Shown piece after piece: positions 10,738-20,299 of a DNA stretch of 48,912 nt. Positions within the stretch are counted from its first letter, which is position 1, and each line of letters begins with the position of its first letter. Under the pieces are notes generated by a model. That model searched no databases and had not been told where the DNA came from. It saw nothing but the letters and a program-made list of their open reading frames with translations. The translations under genes and the position numbers were made by a program. Source of the DNA: an uncultured Alphaproteobacteria bacterium (GTDB lineage: Bacteria > Pseudomonadota > Alphaproteobacteria > MPNO01 > UBA2964); contig CALIBP010000041.1 of the NCBI GenBank assembly GCA_938048165.1, positions 1 to 48,912 of the forward strand, given 5' to 3'.

Positions 10738-12173
10738 GAACACTACCTCTCTCAATTGGGAAAATTCACTTCTGTGGCATCGGCGGAATCGGCATGAGCG
10801 GCATCGCTGAGGTACTGCACAATCTCGGATACGCGGTCCAGGGCAGCGACATGGCCCAGAACGCCAATGTCGCCCGCCTGACGGAGATGGGTATTCCAGT
10901 TTCAATTGGCCAAAGCGGCGATAATCTTGGCGAAGCGACTGTCATCGTCGTTTCTTCCGCTATCCAGCCAGACAATCCCGAGCTCGTGGCCGCACGGCAA
11001 CGTCACATACCGGTTGTCCGGCGTGCGGAAATGCTTGCCGAACTCATGCGCCTGAAATGGGCCATCGCTGTTGGCGGCACACACGGCAAAACAACGACCA
11101 CCTCCTTAATTGCCGCCATGCTTGATACAGCAGGAACCGACCCTACCGTCATCAATGGCGGGATCATCAATGCCTACGGCACCAATGCGCGTCTCGGCGA
11201 AGGAGAATGGGTGGTCGTTGAAGCCGACGAATCCGATGGCACCTTTATAAAACTACCGGCCACTATCGCGGTTGTGACCAATATCGATCCGGAACATCTC
11301 GATTTCTATGGATCGTTTGACGAAGTTCGCAAGGCCTTTGTGTCCTTTGTCGCCAACATCCCGTTTTACGGCATGGCCGTCCTTTGCATCGACCATCCCG
11401 AAGTACAAGCGCTAATCCCACAAGTATCTGATCGCAAGATCATTACCTATGGCTTTAATGCGCAGGCTGATATTCGCGCAGAGAAACTGACAACGAGTGA
11501 AGGCCACACCGAGTTCGACATTGTTTTCTCGGGTCGGTCTTCAATGGCCGGCAGCCGTCTCGACAAGGTTTCGCTACCCATGGTCGGCAAACATAATGTT
11601 CAAAATGCACTCGCAGCCGTTGCGATTGCCCAGGAATTGGAAACCCCTGCAGAAACCATTCGTCAGGGCCTAGCCGCATTTTCCGGCGTCAAACGTCGTT
11701 TCACCGTTACGGGGAAAAGCAACGGTGTTACTGTTGTCGATGATTATGGCCACCACCCTGTAGAAATCAGTGCCGTCCTGGCAGCGGCCCGCGCCAGCGC
11801 CCGGGGACGGGTCATTGCTGTCGTTCAACCGCATCGTTACTCACGGCTAAAAGATTTATTTGAAGATTTCTGCACCTGTTTCAATGATGCCGATACGGTA
11901 GTCGTTGCCGATGTATATCCGGCTGGCGAAAAACCCATAAAAGGAATTGATCGCGACGGATTGATCGAAGGATTACGCGCTCATGGACATCGCGACGTCC
12001 TGGCACTCGAAGGCCCCGCTGCCCTACCGACACTCATAAGCGAGATCGCGACAGATGGCGACATGGTCATTTGCCTCGGTGCCGGAAACATTACGACGTG
12101 GGCCAATGAATTACCGAATGCACTTGAGGCACATTCTGCCGGTCCCAATAGACAGCGGGAGGCCAAAGTATGA
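10734..12173 (+). CDS. murC: UDP-MurNAc:L-Ala ligase MurC
   Basis: MurC adds the first amino acid, L-alanine, to UDP-MurNAc. The nucleotide-binding N-terminus [18 protein letters not shown], the ATP loop [14 protein letters not shown] (about residue 109), [32 protein letters not shown] and VVQPHRYSR are all present. At 479 residues it has the usual length. It overlaps murG at its start and murB at its stop, so it is translationally coupled to both. Confidence 0.96.
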   Translation: MRTLPLSIGKIHFCGIGGIGMSGIAEVLHNLGYAVQGSDMAQNANVARLTEMGIPVSIGQSGDNLGEATVIVVSSAIQPDNPELVAARQRHIPVVRRAEMLAELMRLKWAIAVGGTHGKTTTTSLIAAMLDTAGTDPTVINGGIINAYGTNARLGEGEWVVVEADESDGTFIKLPATIAVVTNIDPEHLDFYGSFDEVRKAFVSFVANIPFYGMAVLCIDHPEVQALIPQVSDRKIITYGFNAQADIRAEKLTTSEGHTEFDIVFSGRSSMAGSRLDKVSLPMVGKHNVQNALAAVAIAQELETPAETIRQGLAAFSGVKRRFTVTGKSNGVTVVDDYGHHPVEISAVLAAARASARGRVIAVVQPHRYSRLKDLFEDFCTCFNDADTVVVADVYPAGEKPIKGIDRDGLIEGLRAHGHRDVLALEGPAALPTLISEIATDGDMVICLGAGNITTWANELPNALEAHSAGPNRQREAKV

Positions 12174-13105
12174 TGGCCGCCCAGAAACTCAAACACCTGA
12201 TCGATCAACTTCCCAAAGTGCGCGGCACCTTGACGGCAGATATACCGATCGCGCGGCTTACCTGGTTTCGCGTTGGCGGCAATGCCGAGATCCTCTTTGA
12301 ACCAGCTGATCAAGAAGATCTCCAGGCTTTCCTGCAAGCTTTACCTCAGGAAATTGATGTGACCGTTCTCGGCGGCGCTTCCAACCTCATTATTCGCGAT
12401 GGTGGCATTGCCGGCGTAACAATTAAGCTCGGGCGACCCTTTTCTAAAATCGACATCGACCGTTCAACCGTGATAGCGGGGGCTGCCGCGATGGATATCA
12501 CTGTTTCCCGTAAAGCACGGGATTGCGGCGTTGGCGACCTCGAATTTTTGAGCGGTATCCCTGGCTCCATTGGGGGCGCGGTCCGGATGAATGCTGGCGC
12601 ATATGAAGCCGAGATTAAAGATGTCTTGTTAACAGCGACGGCAATCGATCGGCGCGGCCAGCTTCAAACCGTCAACGCTTCGGATCTTGGCTTCACCTAT
12701 CGCCACAGCGAAGCCCCGGAAGATTGGATTTTCATCTCCGCGACTCTGCAGGGTATTCAGGAAAAATCCGAGGCTATCGCGGCACGCATGGACGAAATCG
12801 CATTGGCCAGAGAGAGCTCTCAACCATTAAGAGAACGCACCGGCGGCAGTACTTTTAAGAATCCCAAAGGCCAGAAGGCCTGGCAGCTCATCGACAGCGC
12901 GGGTTGTCGAGGCATGCAGCGTGGCGGCGCTCAAGTTTCGAACACCCATTGTAATTTCCTGATTAATACGGGGAGCGCCACCGCCGCAGATCTGGAAGGT
13001 TTAGGTGAGGAAGTCCGTCGCCGGGTAAAGAACGAAACCGGCATCCAGCTTGAATGGGAAATCAAACGCATCGGTGTACTACCCATCGTCGGAGGCACAT
13101 CATGA
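12170..13105 (+). CDS. murB: UDP-N-acetylenolpyruvoylglucosamine reductase MurB
   Basis: MurB is an FAD-dependent reductase that turns UDP-GlcNAc-enolpyruvate into UDP-MurNAc using NADPH. The FAD-binding segment has [29 protein letters not shown] and [23 protein letters not shown]. The C-terminal substrate domain carries the catalytic-serine motif GSTFKNPKG and [18 protein letters not shown]. Its 311 residues fit the shorter type II subclass common outside the enterobacteria. It starts on the murC stop. A second ATG immediately follows the first, so either could be used. Confidence 0.95.
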   Translation: MMAAQKLKHLIDQLPKVRGTLTADIPIARLTWFRVGGNAEILFEPADQEDLQAFLQALPQEIDVTVLGGASNLIIRDGGIAGVTIKLGRPFSKIDIDRSTVIAGAAAMDITVSRKARDCGVGDLEFLSGIPGSIGGAVRMNAGAYEAEIKDVLLTATAIDRRGQLQTVNASDLGFTYRHSEAPEDWIFISATLQGIQEKSEAIAARMDEIALARESSQPLRERTGGSTFKNPKGQKAWQLIDSAGCRGMQRGGAQVSNTHCNFLINTGSATAADLEGLGEEVRRRVKNETGIQLEWEIKRIGVLPIVGGTS

Positions 13106-14022
13106 ATAAACGTGTTGCCGTCCTCCTTGGTGGAATCTCCTCTGAACGCGAAGTGTCTCTGGTCTCTGGTGCCGCTGTGGCCTCAGCCCTGCGCGACAAA
13201 GGCTATGACGTGGTAGAAATTGATATTGGTTCAAACTTGGCCGCTGTCATCGAGGCTCTTAACCCTGCCCCAGACGTTGTGTTCAACGCGTTACATGGTC
13301 GCTACGGCGAAGATGGCTGTATGCAGGGCACACTTGACCTTCTGAACATTCCCTACACCCATTCCGGTGTCCTTGCCTCTGCCCTGGCAATGGACAAACC
13401 CATGGCCAAACGGTTGTTCGAAGATGCCGGAATTCCCTGCGCCAAACACGTCATCGCCAGTCGAGAAGATGTTTTAGGCGGTGATGTTATGGAGCCCCCC
13501 TATGTGGTGAAACCATTCAATGAGGGGTCAAGTGTCGGCGTCCAGATCGTAAGTGAAGACGCCAGTAGCGCGGCGATGAAAGCCTCTGAATGGACATTTG
13601 GCGACAAGGTTATGGTGGAAAAATACGTCCCCGGTCGAGAAATAACGGTGGCTATCATGGGCGACCGCGCCCTCGGTGTCACCGAGCTCAGAACCGATGA
13701 CGGTTTCTATGACTACGCCGCAAAATACACCGAAGGGAGAACGACCCATATCGTTCCAGCGCCACTGCCGCAATCTGTTTATGAGACCGCTATGGCCCAT
13801 GCCCTGGCGGCACACAAGACACTTGGTTGTCGCGGCGTCACACGCGCGGATCTGCGCTATGACGACACAAATCAAGACCCCGGGATGTTGGTCATGCTCG
13901 AAATCAACACACAACCGGGGATGACACCCTTATCGCTGGTCCCTGAACAAGCCGCACATGCTGGCATCGAATTTGGCGACCTGGTTTCCTGGATGGTGGA
14001 GAACGCCGCATGCGGAAGCTAA
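13102..14022 (+). CDS. ddl: D-alanine:D-alanine ligase
   Basis: This ATP-grasp ligase makes the D-Ala-D-Ala dipeptide that MurF uses. Visible motifs are LLGGISSEREVSLVSG, NALHGRYGEDGCMQG, YVVKPFNEGSSVGV, VEKYVPGREITVA, and the C-terminal metal- and ATP-binding EINTQPGMTPLSLVPEQAA. I chose the ATG at 13102, not the in-frame ATG at 13054. The later start overlaps the murB stop, has GGAGG six bases upstream, and gives the normal 306 residues starting [11 protein letters not shown]. The 3' end overlaps ftsQ. Confidence 0.95.
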   Translation: MNKRVAVLLGGISSEREVSLVSGAAVASALRDKGYDVVEIDIGSNLAAVIEALNPAPDVVFNALHGRYGEDGCMQGTLDLLNIPYTHSGVLASALAMDKPMAKRLFEDAGIPCAKHVIASREDVLGGDVMEPPYVVKPFNEGSSVGVQIVSEDASSAAMKASEWTFGDKVMVEKYVPGREITVAIMGDRALGVTELRTDDGFYDYAAKYTEGRTTHIVPAPLPQSVYETAMAHALAAHKTLGCRGVTRADLRYDDTNQDPGMLVMLEINTQPGMTPLSLVPEQAAHAGIEFGDLVSWMVENAACGS

Positions 14023-14894
14023 TGGAAATACTACATCAGGCGCGTTACCCGGACACCAGCCCGGGTAAAAAGAAAGGTGCCCAGACTGCTCGCAAGAAGC
14101 CCGCTCCTAAGTGGGTAAGGCCCGTTGTCAAAGGCGGTGCGATTGTCGCCATCACTACAGGAATCATCGGAGGACCGACCTGGCTCTGGCAAAGTGGAAC
14201 TGTTAGTCGGGGACTGGATTCCCTATGGCAAGTGACAGTGACAAAAACCGCAAACCTTGGACTCAAGATAGACAAGGTGGTGTTACGTGGTCGTCACCAT
14301 ACCTCCCGTCAAAACGTCGTTCGCGCTGTCAGTTTGAAACGTGGCGACCCCATTCTTGGCTTCAACATCGACGATCTCCGCATGCGCCTAGTGAAATTAC
14401 CTTGGGTTCGCGATGCTACGGTCACGCGGCACTGGCCCGACACGGTTGACATTCGCATCACGGAACGACAACCCATGGTGCTGTGGCAGCGGAAAAGACG
14501 CCTGTATCTCGTTGATACGGATGGCGTTGCGATCACCTCAAAGGAACTTGGCCGTTTCCGCGATTTGTTGATCGTTGTTGGCAAAGGAGCTCCCATGGCT
14601 GCGCCAACACTACTTGCTATGATTGCCAGTCAGCCGGCTCTTGCAGATCAGGTGACGGCGGCAACGCTCATCGGCAAGCGGCGTTGGAATTTGAAGCTTA
14701 AAGGCGGCATCAACGTGCGATTGCCGGAGCAAGACCCGCATAAAGCCTGGCAACGTCTGGCCCAGCTAAACGCCAAGCATAGGTTATTGGCCCGTGATGT
14801 CCGCATGATCGACATGCGACTTCCCAATCGACTTTTGATACGCCCCGGCGTACTCGGTTCGCAGACCATACGCGCAAAAGGGCAGAGGACTTAA
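14010..14894 (+). CDS. ftsQ: Cell division protein FtsQ
   Basis: FtsQ is a bitopic divisome protein that recruits FtsL and FtsB. It has a lysine- and arginine-rich cytoplasmic N-terminus (about residues 14-45), one membrane segment (about 46-62), a POTRA domain (KIDKVVLRGRHHTSRQNVVRAV onward, about 90-160) and the FtsQ beta domain. The ATG at 14010 lies within ddl and has TGGAGA upstream. An in-frame ATG at 14022, overlapping the ddl TAA, is an alternative that would remove four residues. Its position between ddl and ftsA is the standard one. Confidence 0.93.
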   Translation: MRKLMEILHQARYPDTSPGKKKGAQTARKKPAPKWVRPVVKGGAIVAITTGIIGGPTWLWQSGTVSRGLDSLWQVTVTKTANLGLKIDKVVLRGRHHTSRQNVVRAVSLKRGDPILGFNIDDLRMRLVKLPWVRDATVTRHWPDTVDIRITERQPMVLWQRKRRLYLVDTDGVAITSKELGRFRDLLIVVGKGAPMAAPTLLAMIASQPALADQVTAATLIGKRRWNLKLKGGINVRLPEQDPHKAWQRLAQLNAKHRLLARDVRMIDMRLPNRLLIRPGVLGSQTIRAKGQRT

Positions 14895-14936
14895 CGATGA
14901 TCAGTCATTTAACGTTCCAAAAGGGAGGGCCGCCCA

Positions 14937-16181
14937 GTGAATAAAACTCGGACAGGCCTCATTGCCGCTCTCGATATCGGCAGCTCGAAAATCTGCTGCC
15001 TGCTCGCGCTTCCGCTGAACGACGGCGGTGTTCGCGTTATCGGCACCGGTCATCACGCATCTAAAGGTGTACGTGGTGGTGCCGTTATCGATATGGATGC
15101 CGCGCAAAACGCTACTTTGACAGCCGTTAGCGCAGCAGAAGAGCTAGCCGGAGAACGAATTAGAGAAGTCGTCGTCAACGTCTCTGGCGGCAACCTTTCA
15201 TCTGAAACCTATAACGTCGAACTGGCGATATCAGGCCGCGAGATCAATGAAACTGACATGCGCAAGGCTCTAGCGCAGGGTAGCAGCATCCAGCACGATG
15301 CAGATCGTGAGGTCCTCCATTGTCTGCCTGTCGGATATTCTCTCGACTCCACTCGCGGCATCCGCGACCCGCGTGGCATGTTTGCAGAAACGCTGGGCGT
15401 CAACATCAATGTAATTTCGGCGCGCACAGCAGCGCTTCGAAACCTGGCGAATTGTCTTGGGCGTTGTCACCTCGATATTGAGATCGCTGTCGCCGCGCCT
15501 TACGCATCAGGTCTGGCCTGTCTGGTTGAAGATGAAGTCGATCTCGGTGTGACCATCGTTGATATGGGCGGCGGCACTACCACCATCGCGGTATTTTATG
15601 ATGGGGAAGTCATTCATGCGGACTCCATCCCGGTGGGCGGTCAACACGTAACAAGTGATATTGCCCGGGGCCTCTCAACATCTTTAGCCCATGCCGAGCG
15701 AATGAAGACTCTTTATGGCAGTGCTATCCCTTCGCCTTCTGACGAACGCGAACTTATCGACGTGCCGCTGATCGGCGAGGAAAGCACCAATCAGCCAAAC
15801 CATGTACCAAGATCGCTCCTAAACGGCATCATCCGTCCTCGCATGGAAGAAACCTTCGAATTGGTCCGCAGCCGTCTTGAGGTCGCGGGCATGGATCGAA
15901 TTTCTGGCCGCAGACTCGTCTTAACGGGTGGTGCCAGTCAATTACAGGACGCTCGCGAGCTTGCGACGCTTGTTCTTGAAAAACAGGTTCGCATGGGCCG
16001 CCCGATGCGGATCAACGGGCTCGCGGAGGCAACCAGTGGCCCGGCCTTTTCAACATGTGCCGGACTAGTGCGCTTCGCCGCCGAACGCCAAGCCGATGTT
16101 CGCGATCAGCTTGATGCCATCCCAGCCGGGGTTGGCGGACGACTTTCCCGTATCAGTCACTGGCTAAGAGAGAACTTCTAA
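14937..16181 (+). CDS. ftsA: Cell division protein FtsA
   Basis: FtsA is the actin-like ATPase that tethers FtsZ to the membrane. Actin-fold signatures are the phosphate-1 loop LDIGSSKICCLLA near the N-terminus, the FtsA-specific 1C domain (about residues 85-165), the phosphate-2 loop VDMGGGTTTIAVF near residue 208, and the adenosine motif LTGGASQLQ near residue 325. The C-terminal RLSRISHWLRENF looks like the amphipathic membrane-targeting helix. Start is GTG 14937 with GGGAGG about nine bases upstream. It is 42 bases from ftsQ and 100 bases from ftsZ. Confidence 0.95.
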   Translation: MNKTRTGLIAALDIGSSKICCLLALPLNDGGVRVIGTGHHASKGVRGGAVIDMDAAQNATLTAVSAAEELAGERIREVVVNVSGGNLSSETYNVELAISGREINETDMRKALAQGSSIQHDADREVLHCLPVGYSLDSTRGIRDPRGMFAETLGVNINVISARTAALRNLANCLGRCHLDIEIAVAAPYASGLACLVEDEVDLGVTIVDMGGGTTTIAVFYDGEVIHADSIPVGGQHVTSDIARGLSTSLAHAERMKTLYGSAIPSPSDERELIDVPLIGEESTNQPNHVPRSLLNGIIRPRMEETFELVRSRLEVAGMDRISGRRLVLTGGASQLQDARELATLVLEKQVRMGRPMRINGLAEATSGPAFSTCAGLVRFAAERQADVRDQLDAIPAGVGGRLSRISHWLRENF

Positions 16182-16223
16182 TGATTCTACCCAACCCAAC
16201 CAATTCACCACCAACCCTCGATC

Positions 16224-16242
16224 GTCGCAGCGTAACTGCGAC
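16224..16242 (+). promoter_or_regulatory. Inverted repeat in the ftsA-ftsZ spacer
   Basis: A perfect 7-base inverted repeat, GTCGCAG and CTGCGAC separated by CGTAA, lies 40 bases upstream of the ftsZ start. There is no T-run after it, so it does not look like a terminator. It could be an mRNA hairpin in the ftsZ leader or a protein-binding site; the sequence does not decide between them. Confidence 0.4.
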
Positions 16243-16281
16243 ACTTCCCTGTAACAGCCCAACGTATGTATGGAGGCTCGT

Positions 16282-18147
16282 ATGACCATCAACTTCACAA
16301 CTCCCGAAACGGACGACCATTTAAAACCCCGCATCACCGTTGTTGGATGTGGCGGCGCAGGCGGCAATGCCGTCAACAATATGATTAGCAAGCAGCTCGA
16401 AGGGGTCGAATTTGTTGTCGCAAATACAGACGCCCAGGCTCTTGCCCAATCCCTCGCAGATCGCCGGGTACAACTGGGGCGGGCCATTACACATGGCCTG
16501 GGCGCCGGATCACGACCCGACATGGGCCGCGCCGCCGCCGAAGAAGCCATGGAAGATATTGGTCAGATTCTGAATGGTTCGCACATGGTGTTTATTGCCG
16601 CTGGCATGGGCGGAGGCACGGGAACCGGAGCTGCCCCGGTTATCGCCCGCCTCGCTCGCGAACAAGGCATGCTCACCGTCGGTGTTGTTACCAAACCCTT
16701 CCAGTTCGAAGGCTCTAACCGGATGCGGATCGCCGATGCCGGCATTGAAGAAATGCAGCAATTTGTCGATACGCTGATCGTGATCCCCAATCAGAACCTG
16801 TTTCGGATCGCCAATGAGAAGACAACCTTCGCCGATGCCTTTGCAATGGCTGACGATGTTCTTCACTCTGGTGTTCGTGGGGTTACCGACCTGATGGTGG
16901 TCCCTGGCCTCATCAACTTGGATTTTGCCGACATTCGCAGTGTCATGTCTGAAATGGGCAAAGCAATGATGGGGACTGGCGAAGCTGACGGCGAAGAACG
17001 TGCCCGCCTTGCAGCAGAAGCCGCCATCTCCAACCCATTGCTGGACGATGTGTCTATGAAAGGCGCGCGCGGCGTTCTAATCAACATTACTGGCGGTCCT
17101 GACATGACTTTGTTTGAAGTCGATGAGGCTGCAAACCGAATTGGTGAAGAAGTCGATGCAGATGCCAATATCATCTTTGGTTCCGCTCTCGACCCTTCAT
17201 TGGAAGGAAAAATCCGGGTATCCGTCGTCGCAACCGGCATCGACATCGATGTCGCCGCCAGACCGAGACCGGTTCTCAAAGTTTATAACGACCCTATCGC
17301 TTCGAATTCTGTTCCAACAAGTACACCGATGCCCATGACAGGGACAGCGATGGACATACCGACTGGCATTCCAGCAGCCACGACTATGGGTGGAGGGGCA
17401 GCCACAGCGCTCAAGATGCCAGAGCCTATGCCTGAGATGGAGGCGTCCTCAATGCAAAAAGGAGCCTTGGACATACAGGAAGAACCGGCCCAGGCCGATA
17501 TTGTGGACATGGTCGAAAAGGAAGACACCACTACCGAGGCGGAAATCGACACATTCAAAGAGTCAGAGCCCGTCAAAAATGGCTTAGAAACTAGCGAGAC
17601 AAATTCAGCTCAAGCGGATGAGCCTTTTATCCCACCAGCGCCTGTCGAACCCGCTAAAGCAACGCCGGCGAAAACAGTGGCGACCGCTGACCCTTTCCGG
17701 GAAGCGGAAATGCTCAACGCAGCACCGGTCCCTGAAAAGAAACGCGGACCAGGCATTTTTCAGAGAATGACCGGGACAAGCTGGCCAAAGAAGCAGGCTT
17801 CACCTGAGGTGAAGGCCCCTGAAGACACAATCAGAGAACCAGCTGCACCACCGAAGCCTGTCGAGCCGCCAATCGTTGCCAAGGCTCCCATAACGGCTGA
17901 ACCAGAGGTGCCAGAAGCCGAAATGGCGGAAAATTCCGTGGAAACCTCCGGGATATCAACGCCAGAACCGGAAGCTGTTGTTGACTCTCCGGCAAAACCA
18001 GCGGAAGCGGCTCCGGTTATTGAAAAGCCCGTTACAGAATCGCAACCACGGTTACGGGGAGTCGAACCGCAGGAAAGGCTACCAAATTCACAGAGTGAAG
18101 AGGATTTGCTCGAAATTCCTGCATTCCTGAGACGGCAAGCAAACTAA
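16282..18147 (+). CDS. ftsZ: Cell division GTPase FtsZ (long-linker form)
   Basis: FtsZ is the tubulin homologue that forms the Z-ring. The GTPase core covers about residues 15-320, with [17 protein letters not shown], the signature loop [11 protein letters not shown] and [11 protein letters not shown]. An unusually long, Pro/Glu/Ala-rich linker of roughly 280 residues follows, ending in the conserved C-terminal peptide [12 protein letters not shown] that binds FtsA. Long linkers are normal in alphaproteobacteria. I chose the ATG at 16282 because GGAGG precedes it by five bases; an in-frame ATG at 16270 has no comparable site. The product is 621 residues. Confidence 0.96.
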   Translation: MTINFTTPETDDHLKPRITVVGCGGAGGNAVNNMISKQLEGVEFVVANTDAQALAQSLADRRVQLGRAITHGLGAGSRPDMGRAAAEEAMEDIGQILNGSHMVFIAAGMGGGTGTGAAPVIARLAREQGMLTVGVVTKPFQFEGSNRMRIADAGIEEMQQFVDTLIVIPNQNLFRIANEKTTFADAFAMADDVLHSGVRGVTDLMVVPGLINLDFADIRSVMSEMGKAMMGTGEADGEERARLAAEAAISNPLLDDVSMKGARGVLINITGGPDMTLFEVDEAANRIGEEVDADANIIFGSALDPSLEGKIRVSVVATGIDIDVAARPRPVLKVYNDPIASNSVPTSTPMPMTGTAMDIPTGIPAATTMGGGAATALKMPEPMPEMEASSMQKGALDIQEEPAQADIVDMVEKEDTTTEAEIDTFKESEPVKNGLETSETNSAQADEPFIPPAPVEPAKATPAKTVATADPFREAEMLNAAPVPEKKRGPGIFQRMTGTSWPKKQASPEVKAPEDTIREPAAPPKPVEPPIVAKAPITAEPEVPEAEMAENSVETSGISTPEPEAVVDSPAKPAEAAPVIEKPVTESQPRLRGVEPQERLPNSQSEEDLLEIPAFLRRQAN

Positions 18148-18191
18148 GTGGAGAAATTACCGTAACATTCTGTAACAATTGTTGATTTGAG

Positions 18192-18230
18192 GGCTCCGAA
18201 GGAAGTTGGTAAACAACCTTCGGAGCCTTT
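18192..18230 (+). terminator. Intrinsic terminator after ftsZ
   Basis: An 11-base perfect stem (GGCTCCGAAGG at 18192-18202 with CCTTCGGAGCC at 18217-18227) encloses a 14-base loop and is followed by TTTATTAT. It lies 45 bases after the ftsZ stop and marks the end of the dcw transcript. lpxC therefore probably has its own promoter or depends on read-through. Confidence 0.85.
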
Positions 18231-18276
18231 ATTATGCTCTGATGTCAGCGAAGGTGCGCCGGGTAATTAACGATGA

Positions 18277-19311
18277 ATGTTAGGGTTAACAATCGTCAAG
18301 CCTGTAGGTCGCAGCATAAGGAAACAACTGGTGCCTGAAGTAGTAAGTCCGCGTAAAACCGTAATTGGTGTCCCCTCCCTTTCCAAGGTAGTACTCCAAA
18401 AAACGTTGAAATCACCTATTGGATGCACCGGTATAGGCCTCCATTCGGGCAAAAAAGTGACTATGTCACTTAATCCCGCCGATCCAGACACCGGGATTGT
18501 ATTTCATCGCACCGATTTAGACGGCGATGATCGGATCATTCCCGCGCGCTGGGATTGCGTCGTCGATACGCGCATGGCCACGACGATCGGCAATCAATCA
18601 GGAGCATGTGTCTCGACGATTGAGCATCTTATGGCCGCACTCGCAGGCTGTGGCATCGACAATGCAATAATCGAGATCGATGGTGCAGAAGTCCCTGTTA
18701 TGGACGGTAGTGCTGCACCCTTTATCTTTTTGGTTGAATGCGAGGGCATGAGCGAACAAGACGCACCGCGCAAAGCGATCAAAATTGAACGCCCTGTTAA
18801 AGTCGGCGATTCCGATAAATTCGTGTCGGCAACACCCGACGATTCGTTTTCTGTTGGTTTTGAAATAGATTTTGAAGACGCCGCCATTGCCCGGCAGAAA
18901 CTGAGCATGCGACTGGTTAATGGTACCTTCAAAACCGAGATTGCCAGAGCACGCACTTTTGGCTTTGTTCACGAAGTAGATGCTCTTCGCAAAGCTGGCC
19001 TGGCCCTCGGTGGTTCCTTGGACAATGCGGTCGTTATTAGTGGTGATAAGATCCTCAATGGTGACGGTCTTCGGTATGATGACGAGTTCGTTCGTCATAA
19101 GATTCTGGATTGTGTCGGGGATCTATATCTCGCCGGAGCACCTATCATTGGGCAAATTGATGCCCTCCGGTCAGGACACGCCCTCAATAATCAGTTCCTG
19201 ATTTCTCTGTTCTCTGATGACAAGGCCTGGTCCTACGTCGAGATGTCTGGTGCCTCAGTTCCCGGTGTCTCCCATAATTGGGATCAGGAAGCGGTTTTAG
19301 CCACGGCCTAG
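18277..19311 (+). CDS. lpxC: UDP-3-O-acyl-GlcNAc deacetylase LpxC
   Basis: LpxC is the zinc deacetylase that commits UDP-3-O-acyl-GlcNAc to lipid A synthesis. With this start the zinc and catalytic residues are Glu116-His117 (IEHLMAAL), His274 and Asp278 ([13 protein letters not shown]), and His301 (RSGHALNN). The family N-terminus [17 protein letters not shown] begins only at residue 42, so about 38 residues are extra compared with E. coli. A GTG at 18331 with AAGGA eight bases upstream is a credible alternative start and would remove 18 of them. The gene follows the ftsZ terminator, as lpxC often follows ftsZ. Confidence 0.94.
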   Translation: MLGLTIVKPVGRSIRKQLVPEVVSPRKTVIGVPSLSKVVLQKTLKSPIGCTGIGLHSGKKVTMSLNPADPDTGIVFHRTDLDGDDRIIPARWDCVVDTRMATTIGNQSGACVSTIEHLMAALAGCGIDNAIIEIDGAEVPVMDGSAAPFIFLVECEGMSEQDAPRKAIKIERPVKVGDSDKFVSATPDDSFSVGFEIDFEDAAIARQKLSMRLVNGTFKTEIARARTFGFVHEVDALRKAGLALGGSLDNAVVISGDKILNGDGLRYDDEFVRHKILDCVGDLYLAGAPIIGQIDALRSGHALNNQFLISLFSDDKAWSYVEMSGASVPGVSHNWDQEAVLATA

Positions 19312-19321
19312 CACCCTATAT

Positions 19322-19341
19322 CGCCTATGTTGGGCGTATTT
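19322..19341 (+). terminator. Weak candidate terminator after lpxC
   Basis: A six-base stem (CGCCTA with TGGGCG, including one G-U pair and a three-base loop, 19322-19336) is followed by TATTT. It sits ten bases after the lpxC stop. The stem is short and the T-run poor, so this is a tentative call. Confidence 0.3.
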
Positions 19342-19393
19342 CTATTAGCTCTTTCCTGTATGGCGATGACCGCCCGCCCCGTGATATAATCAA

Positions 19394-19421
19394 TTTAGAT
19401 CATGGTTAGTTGATCTATAAT
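19394..19421 (+). promoter_or_regulatory. Candidate bamD promoter with overlapping dyad
   Basis: A perfect TATAAT lies at 19416-19421 with TTTAGA at 19394-19399, a 16-base spacer and a four-of-six match for the -35. A perfect inverted repeat, AGATCA (19397-19402) and TGATCT (19411-19416), overlaps the spacer and touches the -10, as an operator would. A second TATAAT lies at 19385-19390 with a poorer -35. Direction toward bamD and recN is inferred from the gene layout. Confidence 0.4.
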
Positions 19422-19480
19422 TTCGTGATCACTACCTAAAGAGTGACACAAAATTTTGGATTGGAACTCGCGCAATAGGG

Positions 19481-20293
19481 ATGAAGATGCGCCATTTCAG
19501 ATATGTAAGCGTTTTATTATTGTTGATTTCTGTCACGGCTTGTAGCTCGGACGAAAAGGCACCCTATGTCGAACGTCCAGTAAACACGCTCTATAACCGC
19601 GCGGTTAACGCTTTGGAAGCCGGCGCCTACCTTGATGCCGCCCGATTTTTTGAAGAAGTTGAGCGACAACACCCCTACTCCGTTTGGGCGACCAAGGCGC
19701 AGCTCATGGCTGCCTATTCAAATTACGAAGCCAGCAAATATGACGATGCCGTCATAGGGCTGGATCGATTTATCCAACTCCATCCCGGTAATCGCGACAC
19801 CCCTTATGCATACTATCTGAAGGCACTCTCCTATTATGAACAGATAACCGACGTCAGCCGGGATCAGCTCGGAACAGAGAAAACACTAAAAAGCTTACGT
19901 GAGGTTATACGGCGTTACCCGCGATCTAAATACGCACGAGATGCTCGACTCAAAATCGATTTAACACGCGATCACTTGGCTGGAAAAGAAATGTCCATTG
20001 GTCGTTTTTACCTTCGCAAGAAAGAATACATCGCGGCTATCAATCGGTTCAAAAGGGTCGTCGACAATTATCAGACGACAACGCATGTGCCGGAAGCATT
20101 ACACCGGGTCGCCGAAGCCTATGCAGCGATTGGCATGACAGAAGAAGCAAAGAAAGCAGCTGCGGTCCTTGGCCACAATTATCCAGGCAGCGAATGGTAC
20201 ATCGACAGCTATTCCCTTATGACCGGTAAGGACGTTCGCGAGAAAAAGGAGAAAAAGGGTTTCCTGACCCGCGCCTGGAACGCGGTTTTCTAA
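19481..20293 (+). CDS. bamD: Outer membrane assembly lipoprotein BamD
   Basis: BamD is the essential lipoprotein partner of BamA in beta-barrel insertion into the outer membrane. A signal peptide ends in a lipobox (SVTAC) that would place the lipid on Cys21. Tetratricopeptide-type repeats follow: LYNRAVNALEAGAYLDAARFFEEV, then AYYLKALSYYEQI, and FYLRKKEYIAAINRFKRVV. At 270 residues it has normal length. The ATG at 19481 has AGGG directly against it, so the in-frame ATG at 19487, six bases from that site, may be the real start. recN begins seven bases after the stop and is probably co-transcribed. Confidence 0.93.
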   Translation: MKMRHFRYVSVLLLLISVTACSSDEKAPYVERPVNTLYNRAVNALEAGAYLDAARFFEEVERQHPYSVWATKAQLMAAYSNYEASKYDDAVIGLDRFIQLHPGNRDTPYAYYLKALSYYEQITDVSRDQLGTEKTLKSLREVIRRYPRSKYARDARLKIDLTRDHLAGKEMSIGRFYLRKKEYIAAINRFKRVVDNYQTTTHVPEALHRVAEAYAAIGMTEEAKKAAAVLGHNYPGSEWYIDSYSLMTGKDVREKKEKKGFLTRAWNAVF

Positions 20294-20299
20294 AACAAA

